In this document: piece by piece, positions 1-10,632 of the stretch
How the letters are laid out: each line of letters opens with the position of its first letter
Position numbering within the stretch: the stretch's first letter is position 1
Origin: Tubulanus polymorphus
Lineage: Eukaryota; Nemertea; Palaeonemertea; Tubulaniformes; Tubulanidae
DNA length: 64,000 nucleotides
Assembly (NCBI RefSeq): GCF_964204645.1
Contig: NC_134030.1
Span: 8,120,278-8,184,277, forward strand
Reading direction: 5' to 3'
The notes under the pieces: generated by a model
Database searches by the model: none
What the model was told of the DNA's origin: nothing
What the model saw: the letters and a program-made list of their open reading frames with translations, nothing else
Position numbers and translations under genes: made by a program

Positions 1-799
1 TTACAAACCTCAAACATTCAGTTTTCTTATTATTATATTCATTTGGAGGTTCCTTCATCATAGTCCGTGCTTGATGCGATATAAATACAGAAATAGTAAA
101 AATGACACCATTTTTTCACTTTGAAACTAGGCATTGTAACACTGTAGTTCGTTAGCAACAAGACACTTCAGCGATGCGTGTCTCATCGCTTAACAGCGCA
201 TCATTTTTGTATCTTAAATTTAATCGTACCAAAATCAGATTTATCGTCAAAATGATATAATGAACAAACGTAAGACATCATAAGGTTAGTGTAGATAGTT
301 TATTTATCAAAATCGGTTGTTTATTTGCCGAGATATCGCAGTTTGAACACGGACAAAAAAGCCGACCAAATTCTGGTCGGCAACTGTACAGCGAATTTGA
401 ATGCACGCATCTGGGTGGTTGGTTACACTAGGATCGTAGAGCGACGGAGATCACTGGTGGAGACAACCACTGCCAGTGCTGGGTGAACGTGGAATTACCT
501 ATTTTACCGAGATACTACTGATTTAGGAGGATGGTACCGGATACGAGATATGAAAGTGATGCAGATGCAAATTTTCAAATTTAAAACTGTTTAGTTAAAA
601 CACACTCAATTTTCGCCGACAGAGAACTGACTGTTTGCCTCTGATTATCATCATCATCATTAATTGGAAAATTGACTCCGTGACAATCACGATCTACTGA
701 AATATTTTACCGGTTGTAATTTAATGTGTATAAGACAAGTCTGGTACATGAAAGATTTGTTTTCCAATTTATTTGACACCGTTCTTCGTTGATTTTCAG
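1..799 (+). other. RAN intron (3' part) with a short hairpin
   Basis: No coding exon was found here. The sequence runs into the acceptor TTTTCAG at 793-799 that opens the penultimate RAN exon, so this is taken as intron. The Ran residues expected just upstream do not occur, so the previous exon lies outside the window. It contains a perfect hairpin at 361-381 (GCCGACCA, 5 nt loop, TGGTCGGC). Confidence 0.6.
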
Positions 800-1117
800 T
801 ACTACGATATCAGCGCGAAGAGTAATTATAACTTCGAAAAGCCTTTCCTGTGGCTGGCCCGAAAATTAGTCGGCGATCAAAATCTAGAATTCACTCTAAT
901 GCCAGCTTTGCTTCCGCCAGATGTTAACATGGATGCGAAGCTTATTGAACAGTATGAAAACGATTTAAAAGTACGTAGTTAATTTCATTCGGTGATTCAT
1001 CACAAACAAGGCCAAAATCATCTCTGTACATGTGTATGAACTGATGCGGTGTGCCTCTTAATTTTGTAGGAAGCGCAATCAACGCTTTTACCAGAAGATG
1101 ATGAAGACAACTTCTAA
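800..1117 (+). CDS. RAN: GTP-binding nuclear protein Ran, last two coding exons (partial)
   Basis: Exons 800-970 and 1070-1117 join in frame: the first ends in a full codon before GTACGT, the second begins after TTTTGTAG. The peptide contains [20 protein letters not shown], the hallmark of Ran around the SAK guanine-binding motif and helix alpha-5, then [12 protein letters not shown] and an acidic tail ending LPEDDEDNF. The acidic C-terminus is the Ran switch that packs against the G domain and is displaced by RanBP1-type partners. Ran is the small GTPase that drives nuclear import and export and spindle assembly. Only about the last 73 residues of a roughly 215-residue protein are inside the window; the 5' exons lie to the left. 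The next gene, neuferricin, is on the opposite strand and ends towards it. Confidence 0.95.
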
Positions 1118-2543
1118 CGTAGAAATACTAGATGTTTCATCAATTCGCCAAACTGCAGGGTAGAATAGACAACTTTAAATGCGTCGAGTTTCTGCCACCT
1201 TGCGATGATGCACGATTTTAACGATAACTTTTGTACGGACTTAATTATGATCATCTCGTCGTCTACCCTGTTGTCACGTCTACAGGATCATCTGCGTACA
1301 AAAACATCAATTACCCGCGCGTAAGAACTATAGAGGAACATTTTAGATTATCTAATTTGCGAGAGACTGAAACAGCAATGAATGCCTTGTGTGTTTAGAA
1401 ATTTGCGTTCGGAATTTGTGCGGTGGTACGTGTAGAAACAAAGTTGTTGTTACTGTAAATTGTGATTTCGTCGTCTAAGACAGATTGGCATGTCGGTTCT
1501 CAACTTGCGGTGGCTGTCATCATGCCTGTGCTTTTTTCATTCAGTGGCATTTCATATTTGTTACGACTGGTACTGCGAACTGTTGTACTTTTATGGATTT
1601 AATGAAAGTATGTAATAATAAAATAAACTGTAGTTGCCAAAGTTATTCTTCTAAATTCTGTCAATAAAAATGTTACAGTATACCATGCCTCTTAAGATTT
1701 ATAGCTGACAAACAAAATATTCTGACGACTGAATCTATTTGTAGACACCAGGATTTTGATGCTGTTACCCCACAAAAAACTTTGCTTTAAGATATATGGA
1801 AATGACGTTCCAACTCAAGAAATTATATCTTCTTTGATTGAACAAGGGTTCTATATCGTTGTAGTCCTTGGTCATCCGCTGAACATCCGTAGAATAATAT
1901 AGAATAATATTTGGTACTAAAAATGTAGGACTAGTAGCATTCAGAAACAAGGCCCCACTCGCTGGTTCGAATAACTAGTCGCCAAATAAGGAACAATTAA
2001 GCAACTTCACTGGGGTCAGAAAATTTAGAAGAGATCGGATAAAAACTAGGACTAGTAGCTCTCAGAGATATGGGCCCCACTCACTACGGTACCTCCTGGG
2101 GGGTCAAATCCAAAAAAAGACTATACACATGTATAGTGTTTTAGCCCTTAACCCGCAGATCATTGATAGCAAGTTTCATCTGGATTAGAAAATAACTGTA
2201 AGGGCAGTTGCAATATAAACCAACAGTTGGCGAGGAAGGATGACGATGATGGCTGTGACCAAAAATAGATAAGACCAATCATTTGCTCTGGAACTTTGAA
2301 AAATTGAAGAAAAAACGCATCAATTGTACAGAAAATGTATACATATATTAATGTACTATAGGAAAATATTAAGAAAAAGTTCAGCAGCTGATGATGCATA
2401 GATTAAACATAAAATATCGTCTTAAAAACATAACGATAAATGATGGATGGACAAGATACCTAGATCTACTAATGACAGTAGAAAAAAATCATTGTTTTAC
2501 ACATAATTTAACTACGTAATGAGATTCTTGATAACGTCGAATA
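1118..2543. other. RAN 3'UTR and convergent intergenic gap
   Basis: RAN and neuferricin end towards each other across this interval. The first ~550 bases are probably RAN 3'UTR. A short direct duplication occurs: AGGACTAGTAGC followed by a CCCCACTC-containing stretch, at about 1927-1960 and again at about 2048-2085. No protein-coding exon was recognised, and no clear minus-strand AATAAA for neuferricin was seen. Confidence 0.5.
1663..1668 (+). terminator. Candidate RAN polyadenylation signal (AATAAA)
   Basis: AATAAA lies about 545 nt after the RAN stop codon, with another AATAAA-like stretch at about 1618-1625. No transcript data are available, so the real cleavage site is not known. Confidence 0.45.
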
Positions 2544-4403
2544 TCAATCGCTGTCGATCTTACAAGCGACGGATAACGGATCACAGTTCTTGTACAGCTG
2601 AAAGTGCGGGTTATTCAAGTCGCCATTTTCGGTAGAAGCCTGCGGATCATTGGACGGTTTTCCGGTGGTTTTAACGCACGCGCATCGAGCGTGCTTGCTG
2701 CCCGGTTTGAAATAACTACGCGGAACTCCGACCCAGTCTCTTTTGATTCCACCGCTGAAAGATGAAAAGGTATAACCATTCAAACATACGCTAACTATCA
2801 CAATAACACCACACACAATTTTAGTAAAATATTTCAGCTGTTTTCAACGACATGATATGAATTTTGATCAGAGTAATCAGAGTAAACCCAGTTTGAAAAT
2901 ACTCAAGTAAAGGCCTCATCTAAGTAATTCATTACCAACCTTTCATTCGAACACCACACAGTGCTTCCCTTTCCTTCTGCCCAGGCTGCATTACACGGTG
3001 GATACAGATTATTGTCGTCAAGCTGTTCAGTGCGTAAACCTAGCGCTGTATCTAATCTCTTTTCAAAAGTTTTCAAGTTATTAGTAGGCTTTCCGAGTTT
3101 GTCATAGAAATGACCAACCAATTTACCTGTACAAGTGGAGAAACAAAGTTATCAAATCGTTGCCCACACTTGATGATGCGTCTCTTGAGAAAGTCCGAAA
3201 CATTGTGTTGTATTTTCAATTCTTCAGAAATAAATTTCACTTAAAAGAGTTGATACCTTGTTTCTCATTTCTGCTCAGCATAAACATTGACCCGGCGGCC
3301 CACCTCTACTTGTTCATTATTTCTTTTTTCAAATGTGATCAAACTAACAATAACAGACCCGGCAGTCATAGAAATGAACCAATTACAAATTGAATTGCGA
3401 TTTACAAAATCGTAATCGTTTAGGAGAAACAAGGAATCATTTTTTAGCCTCATTTTTTGAATCTTGTATATAATGGTTTTAATCTTATCTATTTTACACA
3501 TCTGTGAATGGCTACACTATTCTATTATGCCACTATGATCAACGGACATGAGTCCCATTTTAATTTACACTGTGGAACTTATGCTCTGACTGAATCAACA
3601 AATCATAATTACCAGGATATACCGATAAACCAAACACCCTAATAGGTTGCAAAAGGTTGAGATGATACACAATTTCCGAGTGAGATGAATACGTAAAAAA
3701 TCCCACAATAATACGACCAGAAAGAGACAAGAATTTCTTACTAACAACAAAACCATTCTCAGGTTAGGTTGGATGGTTTCATCTGTTCAAATGTTCATTT
3801 GTTCGAACTACTGGAATAATCTTATCTAAAAAATACCTATATATTTGTATTTTTCCTCGTAGAAATTCTGCCATTCGTCGAGTTGAAGCATGTCGGTATC
3901 TTGAAGTTCGTCGAGATTATCGGTGAGATCGGTGTCGAACTGACCAGTTACATACGCCCGACTCGCATCCTTCGCTGCAAAAATACACACATTTTCATTT
4001 TATTAAATGAATATGCGAGCTCATCAAACTTATTTATCGGCATAAAACATCTCAACAAATATTTTTTGGAAAAAGATAAATTGATAGGATAAGTACCTGC
4101 GAATGCATGGTATCCCCCATTGGGTCCGTAATGCTTCGCACCAGCGCTTACGTCGTAAATTTTTCCTAGAACAGCCAGGTACAAGCCTCGACTTTTGGGC
4201 CCACCGTCATACGACAAAAGTTGTTGCTTAGTCATCACGATGTCACCAGTCGTCGTTGACTCGTTGGGTTCGTCATCGCCATAGAGCAGATTCCTGCCGA
4301 GACGCGTGACTCTATTTCGATGCTCTTCGAATGCCGGAAGCAACGCGAATACGGCTAGAATGGCTACCATTAATGACGAAATCGATATCGCCTTGTAATA
4401 CAT
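2544..4403 (-). CDS. CYB5D2: Neuferricin (cytochrome b5 domain-containing protein 2)
   Basis: Four minus-strand exons join in frame: 4403-4097, 3974-3837, 3126-2940 and 2754-2544 (843 nt, 280 residues plus TGA). Every junction has GT-AG, and the split codons make sensible residues (FAAKDASRAY, YKYIGKLVGHFYDK, WCSNESGGIKRDW). Residues about 5-24 form a hydrophobic signal-anchor helix. A cytochrome b5-like haem/steroid-binding domain follows (about 60-160) with LGKIYDVSAGAKHYGPNGGY and FAAKDASRAY. The C-terminal half has the conserved Cys-rich block YPPCNAAWAEGKGSTVWCS and DWVGVPR, characteristic of neuferricin. Family members are membrane-associated haem proteins linked to neuronal differentiation and P450 or stress responses. 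Length is close to the roughly 264-residue vertebrate protein. The gene looks intact. The start is the first Met before the anchor. Confidence 0.93.
3334..3383 (-). repeat. Dispersed repeat copy in neuferricin intron 3 region
   Basis: The reverse complement has TTCATTTCTATGACTGC and GGGTCTGTTAT, matching a stretch at about 11188-11236 inside an ATPSCKMT intron; a weaker AAGGTATCA match continues on one side. Two diverged copies in introns of two genes indicate an interspersed repeat of unknown class. Ends are not defined. Confidence 0.5.
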
Positions 4404-4910
4404 GGTTTTTATCTGAAAGATTCAAGAGTCAACGTCGCGATGATGCAATGGGTCATTTTTTTATTACTTTCACACATTAGGAGAGGGTTAGTGCAATTGA
4501 GTGCCGTAATGCTGTGTACTGCAACAAGTGAATGATCCCCAAGGGCCAAGTAACATATGGCAAGGCGTATCAAGGAATTAGGCCATTCGACGTCCATAAT
4601 AGGGATAAATAGATCTGCAATAGCACTGGACCAATATGGCAATCATAAAACGTGACAATTGTTGGATATCACACCCACTTTTCTTTTGACATTTTTAAGT
4701 CCAGAGAGGATTGAAACAATAAAAGATTGAATTGTTGAATATTTGTACATTGATGGGATTTTCGGCACGATTCTACGCTATTGAACTTAGTGACATCGGT
4801 TGAATTGTGGGGTTTTATGTGTCATTGATATAATGGAATATATAGAAAATGCAGATATACACATGAAAACAAGTTCTTGCCTGTACAAAGGTAAAAAATT
4901 CCATCTAGGG
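4404..4910. other. Upstream region of neuferricin
   Basis: This gap separates the neuferricin start codon from the composite element. It presumably includes the neuferricin promoter and 5'UTR (read leftwards), but no TATA box or other defined motif was confidently seen. Confidence 0.4.
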
Positions 4911-6713
4911 CAATCTTAAGACCTGCTGCATATGGCGTCACAAGCCCCGAGGCTTGTCACGCCATATTGGGGCCTGACACGCCATGTGGTAAACGTAAAA
5001 TGAAAATCAAATCCTATGCATGAGATGAAACGTCGACTAAGTCTCGCGGGTTTTTCTTCCGAAGTTGAAATATTCGGTTGGATATTAATTTGTCTTAGAT
5101 GATTTACAACGTATTATATATACATAATAAGAACTACATATTACATCGCATTTACACTAAAATGAGTTTTACAGAATAGAAATTGATCGTTGTTTGTTAA
5201 TCTAATGCAGTGTACACACATTTTGAAACACAATTTAAACAATCATATATTTCGCCAGCATATGAAAAATACAAAAACATTACATATATATCTACTGAAT
5301 GAGTTTTACAGGATAAAGATTTTAATTAACTATCTTACATTTCAATGAATCATTCATCTATTTCACATGATTTGTTGATCAATTAGTCTTAGAAGAACAT
5401 GGATAATGTTAGAAAAACATATATGGTGAGCCAGGCTCCAATCTAGTGTGATCTGCAGTCATATGGCTCCTAAAATCGCTAAGCCTTCTATATGGCGTGT
5501 CAGGCCCCAAATGTTCTGCAGCCAATATGGCGTGTCAAGCCCCAAATTGTCTGCAGAATAGCTTCAATAATTGAAACATGGTTTGTCGAACGGTTTTCTA
5601 TGGAAGCAATTAAATTATATCTTTAGTTTCAATTAGTTATATATTGTTCATGATTTGATAATCACAAAACAAATACTGCTAGAAAAACCGCGATTTGTCT
5701 TCTATATGGGGTGTCAAGCCCCGAATGTTCTGCAGCCAATATGGCGTGTCAGGCCCCAAATGGTCTGCAGATTAGCTTCAATTGAAACATGGCGTGAGAG
5801 GACCCGATCAGTTTTCCTATAATTGTCACTAATTATCATAAATATTCAAAGATTTATCATTCTACATGGTTTGTCAATCGTTTAGACTTAGAAAGAAAGC
5901 AAATATTGTTTCAAAAATAGCTCCTCAAATCACGCTGTCTTCTACATGGCGTGTCAGGCCCCAAACGGTCTGCAGCCAATATGGCGTGTCAGGCCCCAAA
6001 CGGTCTGCAGAATAGCTTCAATTGAGATATGGCGTGAGAGGACCCGAACGATTTTCCGTACAAACAAATGAATAATTGTCACTAATTATCATAAATATTC
6101 AAAGATTTATCATTCTACATGGTTTGTCAATCATTTAGACTTAGAAAAAAGGCAAATATTGTTTCAAAAAGCTCCTAAAATCACGCTGTCTTCTACATGG
6201 CGTGTCAAGCCCCAAACGGTCTGCAGAATAACTTCAATTGAGACATGGCGTGAGAGGACCCGATCGATTTTCCGTACAAACAAATGAATAATTGTCATTA
6301 ATTATCATAAATATTCAAAGATTTATCATTCTCCGTGGATTGTCAGTCATTTAGACTCAGAAAAAAGGCAAATATTGTTTCAAAAATAGCTCCTCAAATC
6401 ACGCTGTCTTTCACATGGCGTGTCAAGCCCCAAACGGTCTGCAGAATAACTTCAATTGAGACATGGCGTGAGAGGACCCGATCGATTTTCCGTACAAACA
6501 AATGAATAATTGTCATTAATTATCATAAATATTCAAAGATTTATCAGTTTGTCAATCATTTAGACTTAGAAAAAAGGCAAATATTGTTTCAAAAAGCTCC
6601 TCGAATCACGGTGTCTTCTACATGGCGTGTCAGGCCCCAAATGTTCTGCAGTCAATATGGCGTGTCAGGCCCCAAACGGTCTGCAGAATAGCTTCAATTG
6701 AGACATGGCGTGA

Positions 6714-8198
6714 AAGCTAATTTGCAAGCTAATTTCAACAGAAGTCTTTCGGATATTATTAAACGTTTCCCCTCCGATAAAGAAACTCTGAATAAGTTCC
6801 ATTCACGTCTTCCCTCTTTACCATATATCTATGGATTGCCTAAAATTCATAAAGATAATGTTCCACTGCGCCCTATAGTCTCCAATTGTAATTCTCCTAC
6901 ATACCGGTTATCTAAATTTCTCACGAAACAGTTATCTCCGGTGCTCGGTTCGTTCTCTCCGTCGCACCTTCGCCATAATCAACACTTACTTGAACGTATT
7001 AAGAATATTATCCCTGGCAACGACAAATTTATATCATTTGATGTTACTTCCCTTTTTACCAATGTTCCTCTTGGACCTACTCTTGATTTCTTAAATCTCT
7101 ATTTGTACGACGGACTCCTTTTTTGAATTCAACAATTGTTTTTACGAACAGACATTCGGTATCGCTATGGGAAATCCTCTTAGTCCTATTCTAGCTAATT
7201 TATTCCTAGAACATGTTGAATCTGAAATATTGCCTCTTTACACTGATATTAACCCTAAAATCTGGCTCAGATATGTTGACGATGTTCTGGCTTTGGTTCC
7301 CTTTGACTTCAATGTTGATAACTTTCTTATATATTTAAACTCCCTTTACCCGTCTCTGGCTTTTACGTATGAATGGGAATCTAATAGTAAAATACCTTTT
7401 CTGGATGTTTTGATTTTTAACTGTGGATCCTTTTTGAAATTCGCGGTTTATAGGAAACCTACCAACGCTGAATCCTACCTCCATTACTTCTCTTTTACTT
7501 CTCCGGATATTAAACTCGGTTTAGGTCAAGGATTATTTCTTCGCGCTTTGAGAATTTGCGACCCCTCATTTCTACCCGATGAAATTCACCATATTAACCA
7601 ATCTCTCAAAAAACTTGCCTACCCCGATTTCCTATTGAAAAAAGCTCTACTTAAAGCTCGTACTACGCATTTTAGAAATAACAACCTTAGAACTCCTACG
7701 TTGGCTACCGATAAACAGCCTATCATTGTACCGTATGTACCTTTCCTCGAGAATTCTAAAGTTTCTCTTCGGTCACTAAATAAACAACTCATCTTTAAAT
7801 ACAATAATAAACTTAGTAACATATTGATTAACAACAAACCGAAAACCGAATCCCTAAACTGTGGAATTTATAAAATACCTTGTAAAGTTTGCGACAAAGT
7901 ATATATAGGAGAAACAGGTCGGAATCTTAATCAACGCATAAAAGAGCATAAATTAGATGTAAAAAACTTTAAACCTGAAAGCGGAGTTGCTAGTCATGTT
8001 TTTCAGACTTCACACAATTTTGATTTTGCTAATGCTGAATTAGTTTACCCTTGCAGCGATAAAACTAGAAGACATATTTTGGAATCTGCATTAATTATTG
8101 AAAATTCGAACAACGTTGTAAACCATAACAATGGTTTTTCACCCCATAATAAACTTATATCAAAATTCCTCTGTAAACTGGTTAAACTCAACACTTGA
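6714..8198 (+). pseudogene. Penelope-like RT / GIY-YIG endonuclease, frameshifted
   Basis: The first frame (to a stop at 7124-7126) reads through YGLPKIHKDNVPLRPIVS and the RT motif A region FISFDVTSLFTNVPLG. The second frame, continuous from about 7128 to the stop at 8196-8198, has motif B (FGIAMGNPLSPILANLF), the catalytic RYVDD box, motif D-like KIPFLDVLIF, and then the endonuclease: CGIYKIPCKVC, VYIGETGRNLNQRIKEHK and a downstream conserved E. The frames differ by one base at the T run 7119-7124, so the copy is disrupted as read. A start codon upstream comes from array sequence, not the element. It is dead both by 5' truncation and by the frameshift. Confidence 0.88.
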
Positions 8199-8513
8199 TT
8201 TCCCCTTTGATTATTTGTTATTTGTTCTCTCATCAATTTCGTCTCTGACTTAACTTGTATTCACCTTTGTTTTAATTTAAGATCCCCCTAGTTTGTCTTT
8301 CTTTTTACTACTGACTTTAAGTTTCATTTATATTTATACTCACTATTGTTGTTTATAATCACCCCTTAGTTTGCTTCCCTTTAATCTATTTTAGCGTGTA
8401 ACTGTTTCTACGTTAATTTTCCTTTAGTTTGTATCATCTCTGATTACTTGAATTAGTCTCTTTGTCTCTGGATTGTATATATATCTCATAATTTCTGTAG
8501 TATCTCATTATTC

Positions 8514-8555
8514 CTGAAGATGACTATTAGGATATAGTCGAAACGTTGAAATAAA
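8514..8555 (+). ncRNA. Hammerhead-like motif in Penelope 3' region
   Basis: CTGAAGA (8514-8520, the CUGANGA box) is followed by one T, a perfect 6 bp stem GACTAT/ATAGTC (8522-8527 and 8534-8539) with a 6 nt loop, then GAAA (8540-8543). This is the conserved half of a hammerhead core with stem II, except for the extra T. Penelope-like elements are known to carry hammerhead motifs. Stems I and III with the cleavage triplet were not resolved by eye, so activity is unproven. Confidence 0.4.
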
Positions 8556-10313
8556 CTACTATCTCGAAGTTTCATTTTCGGACTTTTTATTATCATTGTG
8601 GGATTCTCTCCTCATGGCGTGAGAAGACCCGAATGATTTTCCGTACAAACTAATGAATAATTGTCATTAATTATCATAAATATTCAAAGATTTATCATTA
8701 TACATGGTTTGTCAATCATTTAGACTTAGAAAAAAAGGCAAATATTGTTTCAAAAAGCTCCTCAAATCACGCTGTCTTTCACATGGCGTGTCAGGCCCCA
8801 AATGTTCTGCAGTCAATATGGCGTGTCTGGCCCCAAACGGTCTGCAGAATAGCTTCAATTGAGACATGGCGTGAGAAGACCCGAACGATTTTCCGTACAA
8901 ACAAATGAATAATTGTCATTGATTATCATAAATATTCAAAGATTTATCATTCTACGTGGATTGTCAATCATTTAGACTCAGAACAAAAGGCAAATATTGT
9001 TTCAAAAAGCTCCTAAAATCACGCTGTCTTCTACATGGCGTGTCAGGCCCCAAACGGTCTGCAGAATAGCTTCAATTGAGACATGGCGTGAGAGGACCCG
9101 AACGATTTTTCCGTACAAACAAATGAATAATTGTCACTAATTGTCTTAAATGTTCAAAGATTAATCCTTCTATATGATTTGTCAATTATTTAGTCTTAGA
9201 AAAAAAAGCAAATACTGTTACAAAAAGCTCCTAAAACCACGCTGTCTTCTACATGGCGTGTCAGGCCCCAAAGTGTTCTGCCGCCAATATGGCGTGAGAG
9301 TACGCGATCAGTTTTCTATGGAAGCAATTAATTGTCACTAATCATATCTTCAGTTTCAATTAGTTATATATTGTTCATAATCATTAAGTCTAAGAAAAAA
9401 AAACAAATACTGCTAGAAAAATCGCGATTTGTCTTCTATATGGCGTGTCAGGCCCCAAACGGTCTACAGAATATAGCTTCAATTTACATGGCGTGAGAGG
9501 ACCCGATCAGTTTTCCGTAGAAATAAATGAAAAATTGTGACTGATTATCTTAAATTAGTACAATAATCATTAAGTCTTAGAAATAGGTTTATAAATCGTT
9601 GTTTCTCTTTTGTTCATATGTAAAAATATACAAAATCGCTTATGTAAATGTAGCTGATGATCTCCTGATCGTCTCGCACCATAACGGAAACCTGTAAAAA
9701 ACATATTCGAAGAATTTTACATAAAAATCTTTCGATATATATGCATCTGAATATAGTTAAGAAAATAAGTTAAGAAAAAATAGAAATTCATTACACATTG
9801 ACATACCGGTACTTGAAATTATCTCATTCAGGTTTTACACGTCGTATCGGACTTAAAAACGTGGTCCGTTCGACGCGAACATACATCTTCGTTCCGCGTG
9901 AATTATATATAGTCTGCATTTTACTCGGGGCTTGTGACGCCATGTCAGATATGGCGTGACAAGCCCCGGGGCTTGTGACGCCATGTTCTGCTGATTCTTA
10001 AGATTGACTTCACTCAAAAATTCGTTAGAGTAAAATAAAAATAGTAGGACCGGCGACCTTGAGAAATTAAATCGGGGTCTCACCGTAGACTGGTTACCGG
10101 TTTCTATCAAATTTAAATCCACCTTTATTGAATAATTTACAGCCTGAAGACATATTTGCTTCCCATCCCTAAATCCCAAACTATGCAAGAAGTAAATGAG
10201 ATTGTCAAGTTACCGTTTTGATTTCTGGTTTAGGTAACGTTACCCATTTTTATATCGGTTGAATAATTTGTTTTCTTAAGAAAATGCCAAAGGGCAACAT
10301 TTTTTTGGATAAG

Positions 10314-10412
10314 CAGTCAGGAACACTTTCCAAAAACGGCTTATTCTGCCAATTTCGGCGTTTTCCGCCAATAACGGCAGAATAAGCCGTTTTTGGAAAG
10401 TGTTCCTGACTG
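10314..10412. mobile_element. 99 bp MITE with perfect 37 bp inverted repeats
   Basis: Arms 10314-10350 and 10376-10412 are perfect reverse complements beginning CAGTCAGGAACACTTTCC. A 25 nt centre contains a smaller GGCG/CGCC hairpin. ATAAG flanks it on both sides (10309-10313 and 10413-10417), fitting a 5 bp target duplication. No ORF. It lies about 220 bp before the ATPSCKMT start codon chosen here. Confidence 0.8.
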
Positions 10413-10420
10413 ATAAGATT

Positions 10421-10445
10421 CATTCATTCATTCATTCATTCATTT
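10421..10445. repeat. (CATT)n microsatellite
   Basis: Six tandem CATT units follow directly after the 99 bp MITE, upstream of ATPSCKMT. Confidence 0.9.
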
Positions 10446-10632
10446 AAATACTCCATCCAGCACACTCGCATTCGCGAGTATTTTTTGGAGCGTGCGCGTC
10501 TGTGTTAGAAGAGAAAGAAAAAGGGTGTGCACGGAAAATCCGAGATGCTTCTGGCTCGCTCTACCAACACAATTTAAAATGAAAGTAGGCCTATGTAAAT
10601 TTCAGGTACTGCAAGCTCCACTGGCCGCAATA

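Larger units (their letters stand above)
6714..8612 (+). mobile_element. Penelope-like retroelement, 5'-truncated, inserted in the array
   Basis: The insertion is flanked by a 10 bp direct duplication CATGGCGTGA at 6704-6713 and 8613-8622, which is the array sequence it split. The body encodes a reverse transcriptase followed by a GIY-YIG endonuclease, the diagnostic Penelope-like order. It begins inside the RT region, so it lacks the usual N-terminal part (full elements generally encode more). The 3' part (8199-8612) has a hammerhead-like motif, AATAAA at 8550-8555 and the terminus ATTGTGGGATTCTCTC. The same terminus and motif recur at about 55540-55647. Confidence 0.9.
5492..9530 (+). repeat. 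Tandem array of ~187-252 bp units (about ten, interrupted)
   Basis: Units begin at ATGGCGTGTCARGCCCC at about 5492, 5706, 5946, 6197, 6415, 6622, 8783, 9035, 9253 and 9440. Spacings are 214, 240, 251, 218, 207, 252 (after removing the retroelement insert), 252, 218 and 187. Each unit has the GC-rich motif, a GGTCTGCAG block, ATGGCGTGAGAGGACCCG, an AT-rich core (AATAATTGTCATTAATTATC) and an end CACGCTGTCTTC. Longer units carry the GC-rich motif twice, about 34 bp apart, explaining the 218 versus 252 spacing. The middle units are nearly identical and the outer ones diverged, as expected of unequal exchange. No coding potential was seen. Confidence 0.85.
4911..10006. mobile_element. Composite inverted-terminus element carrying a satellite-like array
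   Basis: The left end (4911 to ~4990) and the reverse complement of the right end (10006 back to ~9928) align: CAATCTTAAGA, then ATGGCGTCACAAGCCCC, then GGCTTGTCACGCCAT, with a later TAAAATG match. Each terminus is also internally near-palindromic around the ATGGCGTSACAAGCC motif. Between them lies a tandem array (5492 to ~9530) whose units carry the related motif ATGGCGTGTCARGCCCC, plus an inserted Penelope-like element. Without that insert the element is about 3.2 kb. Apart from the Penelope element no transposase or other ORF was recognised, so it appears non-autonomous. No convincing target duplication was found; AAAAATTC occurs near both outer flanks but not exactly at the ends. It could be a foldback- or TIR-type DNA transposon, or a satellite block whose ends share the satellite motif. 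Confidence 0.6.

Noticed and set aside
5492-9530. CRISPR-like regular repeats
   Set aside because: Units of 187-252 bp are repeats throughout with no unique spacers, and the genome is an intron-bearing animal one; this is tandem satellite-like DNA.
10492-10632. Upstream Met codons for ATPSCKMT at 10492 and 10579
   Set aside because: The extra residues are Arg/Cys-rich or unlike the family, and a splice-acceptor-like AATTTCAG intervenes; 10633 was preferred, with 10579 left open.
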